DNA of 64,000 nucleotides from VXYL01 sp965199875. Lineage in GTDB: Bacteria > Pseudomonadota > Gammaproteobacteria > Pseudomonadales > Azotimanducaceae. The notes beneath the pieces were generated by a model. It saw only the letters and a list, made by a program, of their open reading frames with translations. It made no database searches and was not told the DNA's origin. Shown here piece by piece: positions 9,026 to 17,066 of this stretch (position 1 is the first letter of the stretch; every line of letters begins with the position of its first letter). The position numbers and the translations under genes were made by a program. Location: assembly GCA_965199875.1 (NCBI GenBank), contig OZ241346.1, positions 4,278,001 through 4,342,000 of the forward strand, given 5' to 3'.

Positions 9026-9623
9026 CCTCGACTGGGCCGACGTCGGCGCCTGGCCGACGGCCGTGAAGTGCCTGTGCCACGCCGCATGTCTGCTGCTGGC
9101 GCTGGCCATCGGCTACGGCATCCTCATCGCCGACAGCCGCGCCGAACAAGCCCGCTTGCAAGCCGAAGAAGACCGTCTCGGCGACGAGCTGGAGCGCAAA
9201 CGGCTGCTTGCCGAACCGCTGTCGAGCGTTCGCGGCCAACGCCGGGAAGGGGTGGAAACGCTGGCGGCGCTGATCCGCCGCTTGCCGTCCGAAGCCGAAG
9301 TGCCCCGCTTGATCGACTCCATCGCCCGTGCCGCCGAGGACAGCGGCCTGGCCACGCAGCGCATCGAGCTGGCCGGCGAACGCATCGCCTCGTCGACGGC
9401 GTCGACGGACGGCTACCTGGAACTGAACATCGCCATCGTCGTCAGCGGCACCTACCACGGCATCGGCGCGTTCGCGGCCGCCATCGCGGGGCTGCAGCAG
9501 TTGGCGATCCTGCACGACTTCCAGCTGCGCCCAGCCGATGCAGCGAACGTTGCCACATTGACCTTGACGGCCACCGCCAGGACCTACCGGCTTGACGCCG
9601 ATCCAGCAGGCGCCGCGCCATGA
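9009..9623 (+). CDS. pilO: Type IV pilus assembly protein PilO
   Basis: A 204-residue inner-membrane protein that heterodimerises with PilN in the pilus alignment complex. A membrane helix lies at residues of about 20-38, followed by a coiled coil rich in Glu, Arg and Leu, then a periplasmic domain with the family's LPSEAEVPRLIDSI segment and the VVSGTYHGIGAF stretch. It overlaps pilN at its start and pilP by 4 bases (ATGA) at its end, so the genes are translationally coupled. Confidence 0.94.
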   Translation: MTLEPSLDWADVGAWPTAVKCLCHAACLLLALAIGYGILIADSRAEQARLQAEEDRLGDELERKRLLAEPLSSVRGQRREGVETLAALIRRLPSEAEVPRLIDSIARAAEDSGLATQRIELAGERIASSTASTDGYLELNIAIVVSGTYHGIGAFAAAIAGLQQLAILHDFQLRPADAANVATLTLTATARTYRLDADPAGAAP

Positions 9624-10180
9624 GCCGAACAACGACCTTGCTGCTTCTTGCCGTGCTGTGCGGCAACGCCGCAACGGGCGCTGCGCCGCCGTCGCAGAAC
9701 CGCGAACCCGACGAACCGCGCCACGCTCGCAAGCAGCAGCCCGTCTATCGTTCGACGGCCCTGCGCAGCCCCTTCGAGCCGGCCAGCAGCGTCGAGCCAA
9801 CGCTGGCCCAGGCAGCGAAACCCGACGGCGACCGAGCCCGGGAGCCTTTGGAGCACTACCCCCTCGCGCAGTTGCGGCTGGTCGGCACGCTCAGCGGCCG
9901 CGGCATCGCCTACGCCCTGTTCCAGGACCCCACCGGCGAAGTGCATCCGGTTCCCGTCGGTGGCCGCGTGGGCACCGACCACGGCCGCGTCGAAGCGGTG
10001 CAGGAGGACGCCGTGGCGTTGGTCGAGACCATCCAGGACGGCGCCGGTGGCTGGATTCGCCGCCAGCGTTCGCTGTCCCTCGCGCCGCCGGAAGAGCCCC
10101 GGCGGTCCACCGCCGGCGAAGCGGCCCCGTCGCCGCAGCCAAACCTTGTTGGGCAGCCGAACCTTGATCGGGAGGATTGA
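9620..10180 (+). CDS. pilP: Type IV pilus assembly protein PilP
   Basis: A 186-residue periplasmic protein that connects the PilNO complex to the secretin PilQ. The N-terminal hydrophobic segment looks like a signal sequence. Cys14 (LAVLCG) could be the lipidated residue, but the Leu just before it is unusual for a lipobox. The linker is low in structure, then the beta-sandwich domain carries LEHYPLAQLRLVGTL and the VGTDHGRVEAV segment typical of PilP. Start and pilO stop share ATGA. Confidence 0.92.
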   Translation: MSRTTTLLLLAVLCGNAATGAAPPSQNREPDEPRHARKQQPVYRSTALRSPFEPASSVEPTLAQAAKPDGDRAREPLEHYPLAQLRLVGTLSGRGIAYALFQDPTGEVHPVPVGGRVGTDHGRVEAVQEDAVALVETIQDGAGGWIRRQRSLSLAPPEEPRRSTAGEAAPSPQPNLVGQPNLDRED

Positions 10181-10184
10181 CGCC

Positions 10185-11501
10185 ATGCCACGCTTGTTCC
10201 GAACCCTCGCGGCGTTGGCCACGGTGCTCGTCGCCGTTGCTGCGGCGGGCGCCGACGCCGGATTCACCGGCGAGCGCATGTCGCTGAACTTCCAGCAGCT
10301 GGAAGTGCGCCGCGCCCTGCAACTCGTCGCCGACTTCGGCGGCTTGAACCTCGTCGTCGGCGATGCGGTGGGCGGCAGCGTCACGCTGCGCCTGGCCGAC
10401 GTTCCCTGGGACGAAGCCCTGCACGTGATCTTGAACGCCAACGACCTCGGCACCCGGGACACCGGCAACGTGCTGATGGTGGCGCCGGCGGCCGACATCG
10501 CCGCCCGCGAACAGCTGGAGCTGTCCAGCCGCCGGGCGCTGGCCGAACTGGCCCCCTTGACCACCGAGTTCGTACGCATCCGCTACGCGGCCGCCGCGCC
10601 GTTGGCGGAGTTGCTGAGCGCGGAGGACGCCGGCGTCGCCGTCTCGGAACGCGGCAGCATCCACGTCGACGCGCGCACCAACTCGCTGATCCTCACCGAC
10701 ACCGACGCCAATCTGGTGGCGCTCAAAGACATGATCGCGAACCTGGACACGCCGGTGCCGCAAGTGCAGATCGAAGCCCGCATCGTCACCGCCAACGACA
10801 CGGTCTCGGAACAGCTGGGCATTCGCTGGGGCGTCGAATGGCGCAACGACGGCGTGGTCCTTGCGCCCCGGCGCACGTCGTCGCGAACCGCCGCCGAGCC
10901 GCTGCCGCGGAGCACGAGGAGCATCGGCGTCGTTGGCGGCGACGTCGCGGCGCTGTCGGCCGAGATCGTCGGCGCCGGCTACTGGCTGGACGTGGAGCTG
11001 TCGGCGCTGGCAAGCCGCGGGCAGGCGCAGATCATCGCTCGTCCGAAGGTGGTCACCGCCGACAAGCGCACCGCGATCATCGAAGCCGGCGTCGAGATTC
11101 CCTATCAGCAGGCCACCAAGTCCGGTGCCACGTCCATCGCTTTCAAGGACGCCGTCCTGCAGCTGCAAGTGACGCCGCGCATCGCGCCGGACGGCGGGAT
11201 CGTGATGGACTTGAGCGTCAAGCAGGACACCGTAGGCCAGATCTACCACGGCGTGCCCAGCATCAACACCACGCGCATCGTCACCCAGGTGCTGGTGCAG
11301 GACGGCGACACGCTGGTGCTGGGCGGCATCTTCCAGACCGACCGCCACCACCTGCTGGCGCATACGCCGCTGCTTGGCCAGCTGCCGGTGCTGGGCCGCC
11401 TGTTCCGGCGGCGCAGCGAACGCGACGACCGCCAGGAACTGTTCATCTTCATCACCCCGACGGTCCTCGCGGACGCTGCCGCGGCCCAGGAGCAGGCATA
11501 A
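10185..11501 (+). CDS. pilQ: Type IV pilus secretin PilQ, short form
   Basis: A 438-residue outer-membrane secretin through which the pilus exits. After a signal peptide (residues 1-25) comes a STN/N0 domain (LNFQQLEVRRALQLVADF), a secretin N domain with FVRIRYAAAAPLAELL, and the C-terminal secretin ring domain with RGQAQIIARPKV, IEAGVEIPYQ and VTPRI. It is much shorter than typical gammaproteobacterial PilQ (about 700 residues) because the N-terminal peptidoglycan-binding AMIN repeats are missing. GGAGG precedes ATG at 10185; the longer open frame upstream overlaps pilP in another frame. The stop overlaps the aroK start by one base. Confidence 0.93.
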   Translation: MPRLFRTLAALATVLVAVAAAGADAGFTGERMSLNFQQLEVRRALQLVADFGGLNLVVGDAVGGSVTLRLADVPWDEALHVILNANDLGTRDTGNVLMVAPAADIAAREQLELSSRRALAELAPLTTEFVRIRYAAAAPLAELLSAEDAGVAVSERGSIHVDARTNSLILTDTDANLVALKDMIANLDTPVPQVQIEARIVTANDTVSEQLGIRWGVEWRNDGVVLAPRRTSSRTAAEPLPRSTRSIGVVGGDVAALSAEIVGAGYWLDVELSALASRGQAQIIARPKVVTADKRTAIIEAGVEIPYQQATKSGATSIAFKDAVLQLQVTPRIAPDGGIVMDLSVKQDTVGQIYHGVPSINTTRIVTQVLVQDGDTLVLGGIFQTDRHHLLAHTPLLGQLPVLGRLFRRRSERDDRQELFIFITPTVLADAAAAQEQA

Positions 11502-12061
11502 TGCGGGCTTTCCGCACCAAGGCGCCCATGCACCCGCAGCGCATCTTTCTCGTTGGCATGATGGCTTCCGGCAAGACCACCGTCGGCCGCCACCTGGCGA
11601 CGTTGCTGCGCTACGACTTCCAAGACACCGACGCGCTGGTGGAACAACGCGCCGGAGCGGACGTCTCGTGGATCTTCGACGTGGAAGGCGAGGAAGGCTT
11701 CCGCGCCCGCGAGCAGCAGGCGCTCGAACTGGCTACCCGGCAGCCGAACGTCGTCGTCGCCACCGGCGGCGGCGCCGTGCTGCGCGAAGACAACCGCCGC
11801 CTGATGCGCGATCGCGGCGCGGTGGTCTACTTGAACGTGCCAGCGGAGCTGATCGCCGCCCGGGCCGCCCGCGACCGCCGCCGCCCGCTGCTGCAAGTGG
11901 GCGACGTCCGCGCTGCCGTGGAGACGCTGATCCGCGAACGCCATCCCCTCTACCGCGATGCCGCCCACCGGGAAGTGCAGACCGAGGGCAAAGGCGCCCG
12001 TTCCATCGCCGCGCACATCGCCGATCTGCTGTGCAGCAGCGACGCCGAAGCGACGCCATGA
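11501..12061 (+). CDS. aroK: Shikimate kinase
   Basis: A 186-residue kinase that phosphorylates shikimate at O3 in the aromatic amino acid pathway. The Walker A motif GMMASGKTT lies near the N-terminus, followed by the DTD shikimate-binding motif (DFQDTDALVE), and ATGGGAVL. The LID region RDRRRPLL is present. The ATG at 11501 overlaps the pilQ stop; a second ATG at 11528 gives a more usual N-terminus (MHPQRIFLVG). Overlap with aroB by ATGA indicates coupled translation. Confidence 0.95.
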   Translation: MRAFRTKAPMHPQRIFLVGMMASGKTTVGRHLATLLRYDFQDTDALVEQRAGADVSWIFDVEGEEGFRAREQQALELATRQPNVVVATGGGAVLREDNRRLMRDRGAVVYLNVPAELIAARAARDRRRPLLQVGDVRAAVETLIRERHPLYRDAAHREVQTEGKGARSIAAHIADLLCSSDAEATP

Positions 12062-13161
12062 GCGGCGTGTCTGGCGACGTTCTGCGCTTGCAGGTGCAGC
12101 TGGCCGGCGGACGCGCCTATCCCATCCTGCTCGGCGACGGCCTGCTGGCGCGCCCCGGCCTGCTCGACGAGTTCGTCGCATCGCAAGCCCTGGTGGTCAG
12201 CAACGCCACCGTCGCTGGCACCTACCTGGCGCCGCTGCAACGCGGCTTGAACGCGCCGCAGGTGGACGTGCTGGAGATCGGCGACGGCGAACGCTTCAAG
12301 ACCTTGGAAACCTACGCCGCCATCCTCGACGCGCTGATCGCCAAGCGCCACAACCGCAGCACCACGGTGATCGCGCTCGGCGGAGGCGTGGTCGGCGACG
12401 TGGCCGGCTTTGCCGCCGCCACCTACCAGCGCGGCGTCGGCCTGGTGCAGATTCCCACCACGCTGCTGGCGCTGGTGGATTCCTCGGTTGGCGGCAAGAC
12501 CGCGGTCAACCATTCGGCCGGCAAGAACCTCATCGGCGCCTTCCATCAGCCACGCGCGGTCGTTGCGGACATCGGCGTGCTGCGCACGCTGCCGAAGCGC
12601 GAGTTCCGCGCCGGCCTGGCGGAAGTGGTGAAGGTCGGGATGATCGCCGATGCGCCGTTCTTCGCCTGGCTGGAGCGCCACTTGGACGACTTGCTGGCCG
12701 GCGAGACCCAGGCCCTCGTCCACGCCGTGCGCCGATGCTGCGAAGTCAAGGCGCAAGTCGTCGCCGAGGACGAACGCGAACAGGGCCGCCGGGCGATCCT
12801 GAACTTCGGCCACACCTTCGGCCACGCCATCGAAGCCGTCACCGGCTACCGCCGCTACCTGCACGGCGAAGCGGTGGCCATCGGCATGGCGATGGCGATG
12901 GACCTCTCCGCCCGCCTCGGCAGAGTCGACGAGACGGACTGCCAGCGGCTGCGCCAGCTGCTGACCCGCGCCGGCCTGCCGCTGACGGCGCCCGGCCTGC
13001 ACCCGCAAGCCGTCCTCAAGGCCATGGCCATGGACAAGAAGGCCATCGACGGCCGCCTCCGGCTGGTGCTCTGCGACGCCATCGGCCGCGTCTCGGTAAG
13101 CGCCGATGCGCCGCAGAACGCCATCCTGGCGTCCATCGAGGGAGGAGTCGGACGCGGCTAG
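12058..13161 (+). CDS. aroB: 3-dehydroquinate synthase
   Basis: A 367-residue NAD- and metal-dependent cyclase converting DAHP to 3-dehydroquinate. Visible signatures are GGGVVGDVAGFAAATYQRG (NAD binding and active site), SSVGGKTAVNH, and the metal-binding histidines in NFGHTFGHAIE and YLHGEAVAIGM. The length is normal for the family. It ends the pil-aro cluster; the start ATG overlaps the aroK stop. Confidence 0.96.
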   Translation: MSGVSGDVLRLQVQLAGGRAYPILLGDGLLARPGLLDEFVASQALVVSNATVAGTYLAPLQRGLNAPQVDVLEIGDGERFKTLETYAAILDALIAKRHNRSTTVIALGGGVVGDVAGFAAATYQRGVGLVQIPTTLLALVDSSVGGKTAVNHSAGKNLIGAFHQPRAVVADIGVLRTLPKREFRAGLAEVVKVGMIADAPFFAWLERHLDDLLAGETQALVHAVRRCCEVKAQVVAEDEREQGRRAILNFGHTFGHAIEAVTGYRRYLHGEAVAIGMAMAMDLSARLGRVDETDCQRLRQLLTRAGLPLTAPGLHPQAVLKAMAMDKKAIDGRLRLVLCDAIGRVSVSADAPQNAILASIEGGVGRG

Positions 13162-13567
13162 CGGTTCGATTCCGAATTAACGTGGCAAATGGCACGTTCC
13201 GTCCGTCGTCGCCTCGGCACGTGCTGCTTGAGGATGTGCCGCCCGCAAGGCCACCGGTGTCCAGGTCGAGCGACGAAACCCGCCCCACTGGAACGCAAGT
13301 TGGTCCGGAAGCGGCACACTAGCCCCTGCCTGGCCAAGTGGCCGAGACGACGAACGCCACCAAACGCCTCTTCGAGTTGCGCCTGCGAATGGGCCGCACG
13401 CCACGTCTGCGAATCCATGCGACTCTCGATGGAGCTGGTTGGATTTCCGGGCGCAAGGGAGCGGAGCGACCGGGGCCCGTCGAGCCTGGACAGCGTCTTG
13501 AAACGTCCTCGGCGAAGGGCTATATAGTGGCCGTGTGTCTTTGCTGACTCGAAAGGAAGGATCCGCT
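13162..13567 (+). other. Intergenic region between aroB and the BI-1 gene
   Basis: About 400 bases without a convincing gene. A 69-codon frame (13338-13547) runs across it, but it crosses the predicted promoter of the next gene and shows no recognisable motif, so I do not call it. The only clear element is the promoter at 13498-13526. damX or other genes usual after aroB are absent. Confidence 0.6.
13498..13526 (+). promoter_or_regulatory. Sigma70-type promoter of the BI-1 family gene
   Basis: TTGAAA (13498-13503) and TATATA (13521-13526) are separated by exactly 17 bases and stand out in GC-rich surroundings. Transcription would begin about 30 bases before the ATG at 13568, leaving room for the GAAAGGAAGG ribosome site. 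Confidence 0.75.
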
Positions 13568-14230
13568 ATGGCAGACCCGACTGCTTTCACTGCCCGCGCG
13601 CCATCGGCGCTGGAAATCAACAAGGTGCTGCGCAGCACCTATGCGCTGCTGGCGATGACTCTGCTGTGGAGCGCGATTACCGCCTCCATCGCAGTGGCGA
13701 TGAACGCGCCGCACTTCGGCATCTTCAACCTCGTCGTCTTCTTTGGCCTGCTGTTCGCGGTCCACAAGACGGCCGACAGCGGCTGGGGCCTGCTTTGGAC
13801 TTTCGTGCTGACGGGCTTCCTCGGCTTCCAGCTGGGGCCGCTGCTCAGCTGGGTGATGGCGTCGGCGAACGGCGGCATGCTGGTCGCGCAGTCCTTGGGC
13901 ATCACCGCGGTGGCGTTCTTCGGCTTGTCGGTCTACACCATCAGCACGAAACGGGATTTCAGCTTTCTTTCCGGCTTCCTGCTGGTGGGCGCCATCGTCA
14001 TCGTGGCCTCGGTGGTGGCGTCGTTCTTCTTCCCGTTTTCGACGCTGATGCACCAGGTGCTCGCCGGCATCTGCATCCTCTTCGGCGCGGCGCTGATCCT
14101 TTGGGAAACCAGCGCGGTGGTGCGCGGCGAGGAAACCAACTACATCCGCGCCACGGTGGGCATCTACGTCGGCCTGTACAACATGTTCAGTTCGATTTTG
14201 CTGCTCTTCGGTCTCGGCGGCGACGACTGA
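13568..14230 (+). CDS. Bax inhibitor-1 / YccA family membrane protein
   Basis: A 220-residue inner-membrane protein with about seven hydrophobic helices. It has the family's N-terminal LRSTYALLAMTLLWSA segment and the C-terminal ALILWETSAVVRGEE followed by NYIRATVGIYVGLYN. E. coli relatives (YccA/YbhL) modulate FtsH or act as pH-sensitive leak channels, but the function here is unknown. The ATG at 13568 is preceded by AAAGGAAGG. It is monocistronic with its own promoter and a hairpin after the stop. Confidence 0.92.
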   Translation: MADPTAFTARAPSALEINKVLRSTYALLAMTLLWSAITASIAVAMNAPHFGIFNLVVFFGLLFAVHKTADSGWGLLWTFVLTGFLGFQLGPLLSWVMASANGGMLVAQSLGITAVAFFGLSVYTISTKRDFSFLSGFLLVGAIVIVASVVASFFFPFSTLMHQVLAGICILFGAALILWETSAVVRGEETNYIRATVGIYVGLYNMFSSILLLFGLGGDD

Positions 14231-14242
14231 CCAAGCGATGCT

Positions 14243-14270
14243 CCGAACGCCGTTCGCCAGCGGCGTTCGG
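14243..14270. terminator. Hairpin between convergent BI-1 and CbbO/NorD genes
   Basis: Ten-base perfect arms (14243-14252 CCGAACGCCG and 14261-14270 CGGCGTTCGG) with an 8-base loop lie exactly between two convergent stop codons. The CTA after it is the stop codon of the minus-strand gene. It probably serves both strands, although no long T-run is present. Confidence 0.6.
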
Positions 14271-16229
14271 CTAGATCCGCGTCAGCTGCCGGTATGCCTT
14301 TTGCAGCGCATCCGGCAGCTGGCGGGTCTCGTCGATCACCATGTAGCGCTCCTGCGGGCACATTCGGCGCAGATAGTCGTGGCTTGAGTCGCCGCCGCAG
14401 TCGACGGTGACGCAGAAGGTCTCGATGCCGCCGCGTTCGGCGTCGGAGAGCGCCTTGGCGGTGTCTTGAACGCCGTATTCCCGCTCCCCCCGGTGCGGGC
14501 CGTAGTCGTGGTCCTGGGGAAAGCCGTCGCTGACGATCATCAGCACCTTCAACGCCGCGCCGCTGGCTTGCAGCTTTGCCGCGGCATGGCGAATCGCCGG
14601 CCCCATGCGCGTCGAGCGCTTCGGCTTCATCGCGGCGATGGCGTCCACGACGTCCTGGTCGAAAGGCTGGTCGAACTCCTTGGCCACGTAGAACTCCACG
14701 CCGTCGCGTCCGTAGCCGGAGAAGCCGTAGACGCCGTAGCGGTCGCCGAGGCCTTCGAGCGCCGTCGCCATCAGCAGCACCGCTTCGCGCTGGATGTCGA
14801 TGATGCGGCGCTTGGCCGCATCCTCGGCCATGCGCGCGGCGAAGTCGTATTCGTCGTCTTCGTCGAAGTAGGGATCGCGGATGTCCTGGGTCTTGTCGAT
14901 GGCCGTGGCGGACGGCTCGCGTTCTTCCGGCACGATGTCGTCGGTAGAGGCGGAAAGATCGACCAGGAACGCCGCCGCCACGTCGCGTCGCAGCCGCTCG
15001 CGGCGGCTGTAGACGCGCTCGTCCGGGGAAGCGCCGTTGCGGATGTCGGCACGGGCTTCGACGATGGCGTCCAGATCCAGCTCGTCGCCGTCGGGCGTCT
15101 TCCTCATGCGCTGGTAGCCGACCGGTCGGATGTGCTCGAAGCGCCGACGCACGCCCCTGGCATAGGGCTTCACCGCGGTCAGCAAGGCCTGGCTGGCAGC
15201 GGCGTCGTCGCCGCGCAGGCGTTCCTCGTACAAGCGGCACCAGCCGCGCAGATAGGCGCCTTGCAGATGGTTCCACTCGTCGTAGGTATGGCTTTCGCCC
15301 CGGCGTTCTTCGCCGAACCGATGCCGCAACGCCGAGCGTTCCATGTCGAGGCGGCGTTTCAGGCGCTCGCGAACGGCCACCAGATCGGCGCCTGCTTCGC
15401 GGGTGCTGGCGTTCGACGTTTCGGTCGTTACGGCTTCGGCGTCGTCGGCGCCTGTCGCGAACTCAAGCACGGCGATGCTGTTGTCCGTCGCCTGCAGTTC
15501 CTCCTGCCAGTCCTCCAGACGCGCCTCGCGTTGCAGCCACTCCAGCCGCTCCCCTGCGCCGGATTCGCCCGGCGGCGCGGCTTCCAAGCCGCCGTCCAGC
15601 GCTTCGTAGCAGGCGGCGGTTGCGGTTGCCGACGTGTAGACGTCCGCCGCGGGCTGCAGAACTTCGATGGCCAGCGGCAAGAGGGGTTTCGTCGCGGGGA
15701 ACGCCTCGAAAGCGTCGCCTAGCGCTGCGGCAAAGTCGGCGCGGCCGTGGACAACCGATCCAGCCAGCGCCAGACGGTAGCGCCGGCTGCCGGGATAGCG
15801 CCGCTCCACGGCGGCCTGGATGCGCGCCGTCTCGATGATGCGGAACAGCGCCCGAGCGGTGTCGGGGTGCGCGAAGCTGCGAAAGAACGCGCCGAGATCG
15901 GATTCGCGCAGCTCCGTCTGCGGCTTCGTTTCGCCCAGCTGATGCATGCGGCGTCGCGCCACCTGCAAGTCGAAACGGTAGGTGCCGAACTCCCGATAAC
16001 CCAGCTGTTGCAGCACGCGCAGGCGATAGACGCCGAGGTCCAGCGCATCGCCTAGGCCGGTCTCGACGGCATCGGCCAGATACAGGCTGCGCCCGTCGTG
16101 GCTGGCTTGTGCGTCGTCCGCCCGCTGGCCTTCGCCGAGTTCGCCCAGCGGCTTGATGTGGTACGGCCGGCCGGCGATGCCCTCGGCGAACAGCGCCAGG
16201 GCGCGGTCGATGTCGACGAGGGCGATCAG
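14271..16229 (-). CDS. CbbO/NorD-type von Willebrand factor A protein
   Basis: About 652 residues. The C-terminal 200 residues form a VWA domain with the metal-ion-dependent adhesion motif DLSAS (DxSxS) and a later CVTVDC strand; the middle is helical with LQQLGYREFGTYRFD. The family partners a CbbQ/NorQ AAA+ ATPase to remodel or activate a metalloenzyme (Rubisco, NO reductase). It overlaps cbbQ by 4 bases. Odd: no ATG, GTG or TTG exists in this frame from well inside cbbQ to conserved sequence. CTG at 16229, overlapping the cbbQ stop as CTGA, is my tentative start; a sequence error or an unrecognised start is possible. No Rubisco or nor genes are nearby. Confidence 0.85.
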   Translation of the reverse strand: MIALVDIDRALALFAEGIAGRPYHIKPLGELGEGQRADDAQASHDGRSLYLADAVETGLGDALDLGVYRLRVLQQLGYREFGTYRFDLQVARRRMHQLGETKPQTELRESDLGAFFRSFAHPDTARALFRIIETARIQAAVERRYPGSRRYRLALAGSVVHGRADFAAALGDAFEAFPATKPLLPLAIEVLQPAADVYTSATATAACYEALDGGLEAAPPGESGAGERLEWLQREARLEDWQEELQATDNSIAVLEFATGADDAEAVTTETSNASTREAGADLVAVRERLKRRLDMERSALRHRFGEERRGESHTYDEWNHLQGAYLRGWCRLYEERLRGDDAAASQALLTAVKPYARGVRRRFEHIRPVGYQRMRKTPDGDELDLDAIVEARADIRNGASPDERVYSRRERLRRDVAAAFLVDLSASTDDIVPEEREPSATAIDKTQDIRDPYFDEDDEYDFAARMAEDAAKRRIIDIQREAVLLMATALEGLGDRYGVYGFSGYGRDGVEFYVAKEFDQPFDQDVVDAIAAMKPKRSTRMGPAIRHAAAKLQASGAALKVLMIVSDGFPQDHDYGPHRGEREYGVQDTAKALSDAERGGIETFCVTVDCGGDSSHDYLRRMCPQERYMVIDETRQLPDALQKAYRQLTRI

Positions 16230-17026
16230 GGCCAGACGACGTCGACGATGCCGGCGACCGCCTCCTGCACGTTGGCGTCGTCGGAAACCGCCTGCACGAT
16301 GGCGACTTCGGCGGCGCGCCGCGGCTCGATGCCGCGTTCGATCAGCGCTGCGGCGTAGATCAGCAGCCGGGTGCTGACGCCTTCGCGAAAACCGTGCTCG
16401 CGCAGATGGCGCACCTTGACGCCAATCGTCGCCAGCCGAGCGGCGACCTCCGTCGCCACGCCGCTCTCGTGGGCGATGATCTCGGCTTCGCGCTGCTCTT
16501 CCGGGTAGTCGAAGCTCAAGCTGACGAAACGCTGCCGGGTGCTCGCCTTCAAGTCCTTGAGAATGCTCTGATAGCCGGGGTTGTAGGAGATCACCAGCAG
16601 GAAGTCGTCGTGCGCGGCCAGCAGTTCGCCGGTCTTGTCGATGGGCAGCACGCGCCGGTGATCGGTGAGCGAGTGGATCAGCACCGTGGTGTCCTTGCGC
16701 GCCTCGACGATCTCGTCCAGATAGCACAGCGCCCCTTGCCGCACGGCGCGGGTGAGCGGGCCGTCCTGCCAGACGGTTTCGTCGCCCTTGAGCAGGTAGC
16801 GGCCGACCAGGTCCGTGCCGGTAAGGTCTTCGTGGCAAGAGACGGTGATCAGATGGTCGCCGAGCTGCGCCGAGTCGCTGCCGTTCAGACGCCACGCCAT
16901 GTGTTCGACGAAGCGCGTCTTGCCGCAGCCGGTCGGCCCCTTCAGCAGCACCGGCAGCCGGCTGGCGTAGGCAGCCTCGAACTCCGCCACCTCGTCGGCC
17001 AGCGGCAGGTAGTAGGGTTGCTGCAT
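16226..17026 (-). CDS. CbbQ/NirQ/NorQ family AAA+ ATPase
   Basis: A 266-residue MoxR-group AAA+ ATPase. Walker A is GPTGCGKT at residues 30-37, Walker B is ALCYLDEI, and the C-terminal CbbQ_C segment includes FREGVSTRLLIYAAALI. Such proteins form hexamers that use a VWA partner (here the overlapping CbbO/NorD gene) to activate metal-containing enzymes. The gene follows a VOC dioxygenase-like gene by 28 bases on the same strand, suggesting one transcript of four genes. Its client is unknown. Confidence 0.9.
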   Translation of the reverse strand: MQQPYYLPLADEVAEFEAAYASRLPVLLKGPTGCGKTRFVEHMAWRLNGSDSAQLGDHLITVSCHEDLTGTDLVGRYLLKGDETVWQDGPLTRAVRQGALCYLDEIVEARKDTTVLIHSLTDHRRVLPIDKTGELLAAHDDFLLVISYNPGYQSILKDLKASTRQRFVSLSFDYPEEQREAEIIAHESGVATEVAARLATIGVKVRHLREHGFREGVSTRLLIYAAALIERGIEPRRAAEVAIVQAVSDDANVQEAVAGIVDVVWP

Positions 17027-17032
17027 GAACTT

Positions 17033-17066
17033 GAACTAGGGGACGAAAGACGAACTAGGGGACGAA
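17033..17066. repeat. Short direct repeat at the 3' end of the VOC gene
   Basis: GAACTAGGGGACGAA occurs at 17033-17047 and again at 17052-17066, a 19-base period. The second copy contains the stop codon and last codons of the VOC gene, the first copy lies in the gap before cbbQ. It looks like a small tandem duplication of the gene end, which sets the spacing between the two genes. Confidence 0.7.

Noticed and set aside
13141..13200. T-loop-like GGTTCGATTCC after aroB
   Set aside because: The flanking bases do not form a T stem and no anticodon arm is present upstream.
13338..13547. 69-codon frame before the BI-1 gene
   Set aside because: It covers the promoter of the next gene, has no ribosome site and no similarity that I recognise.
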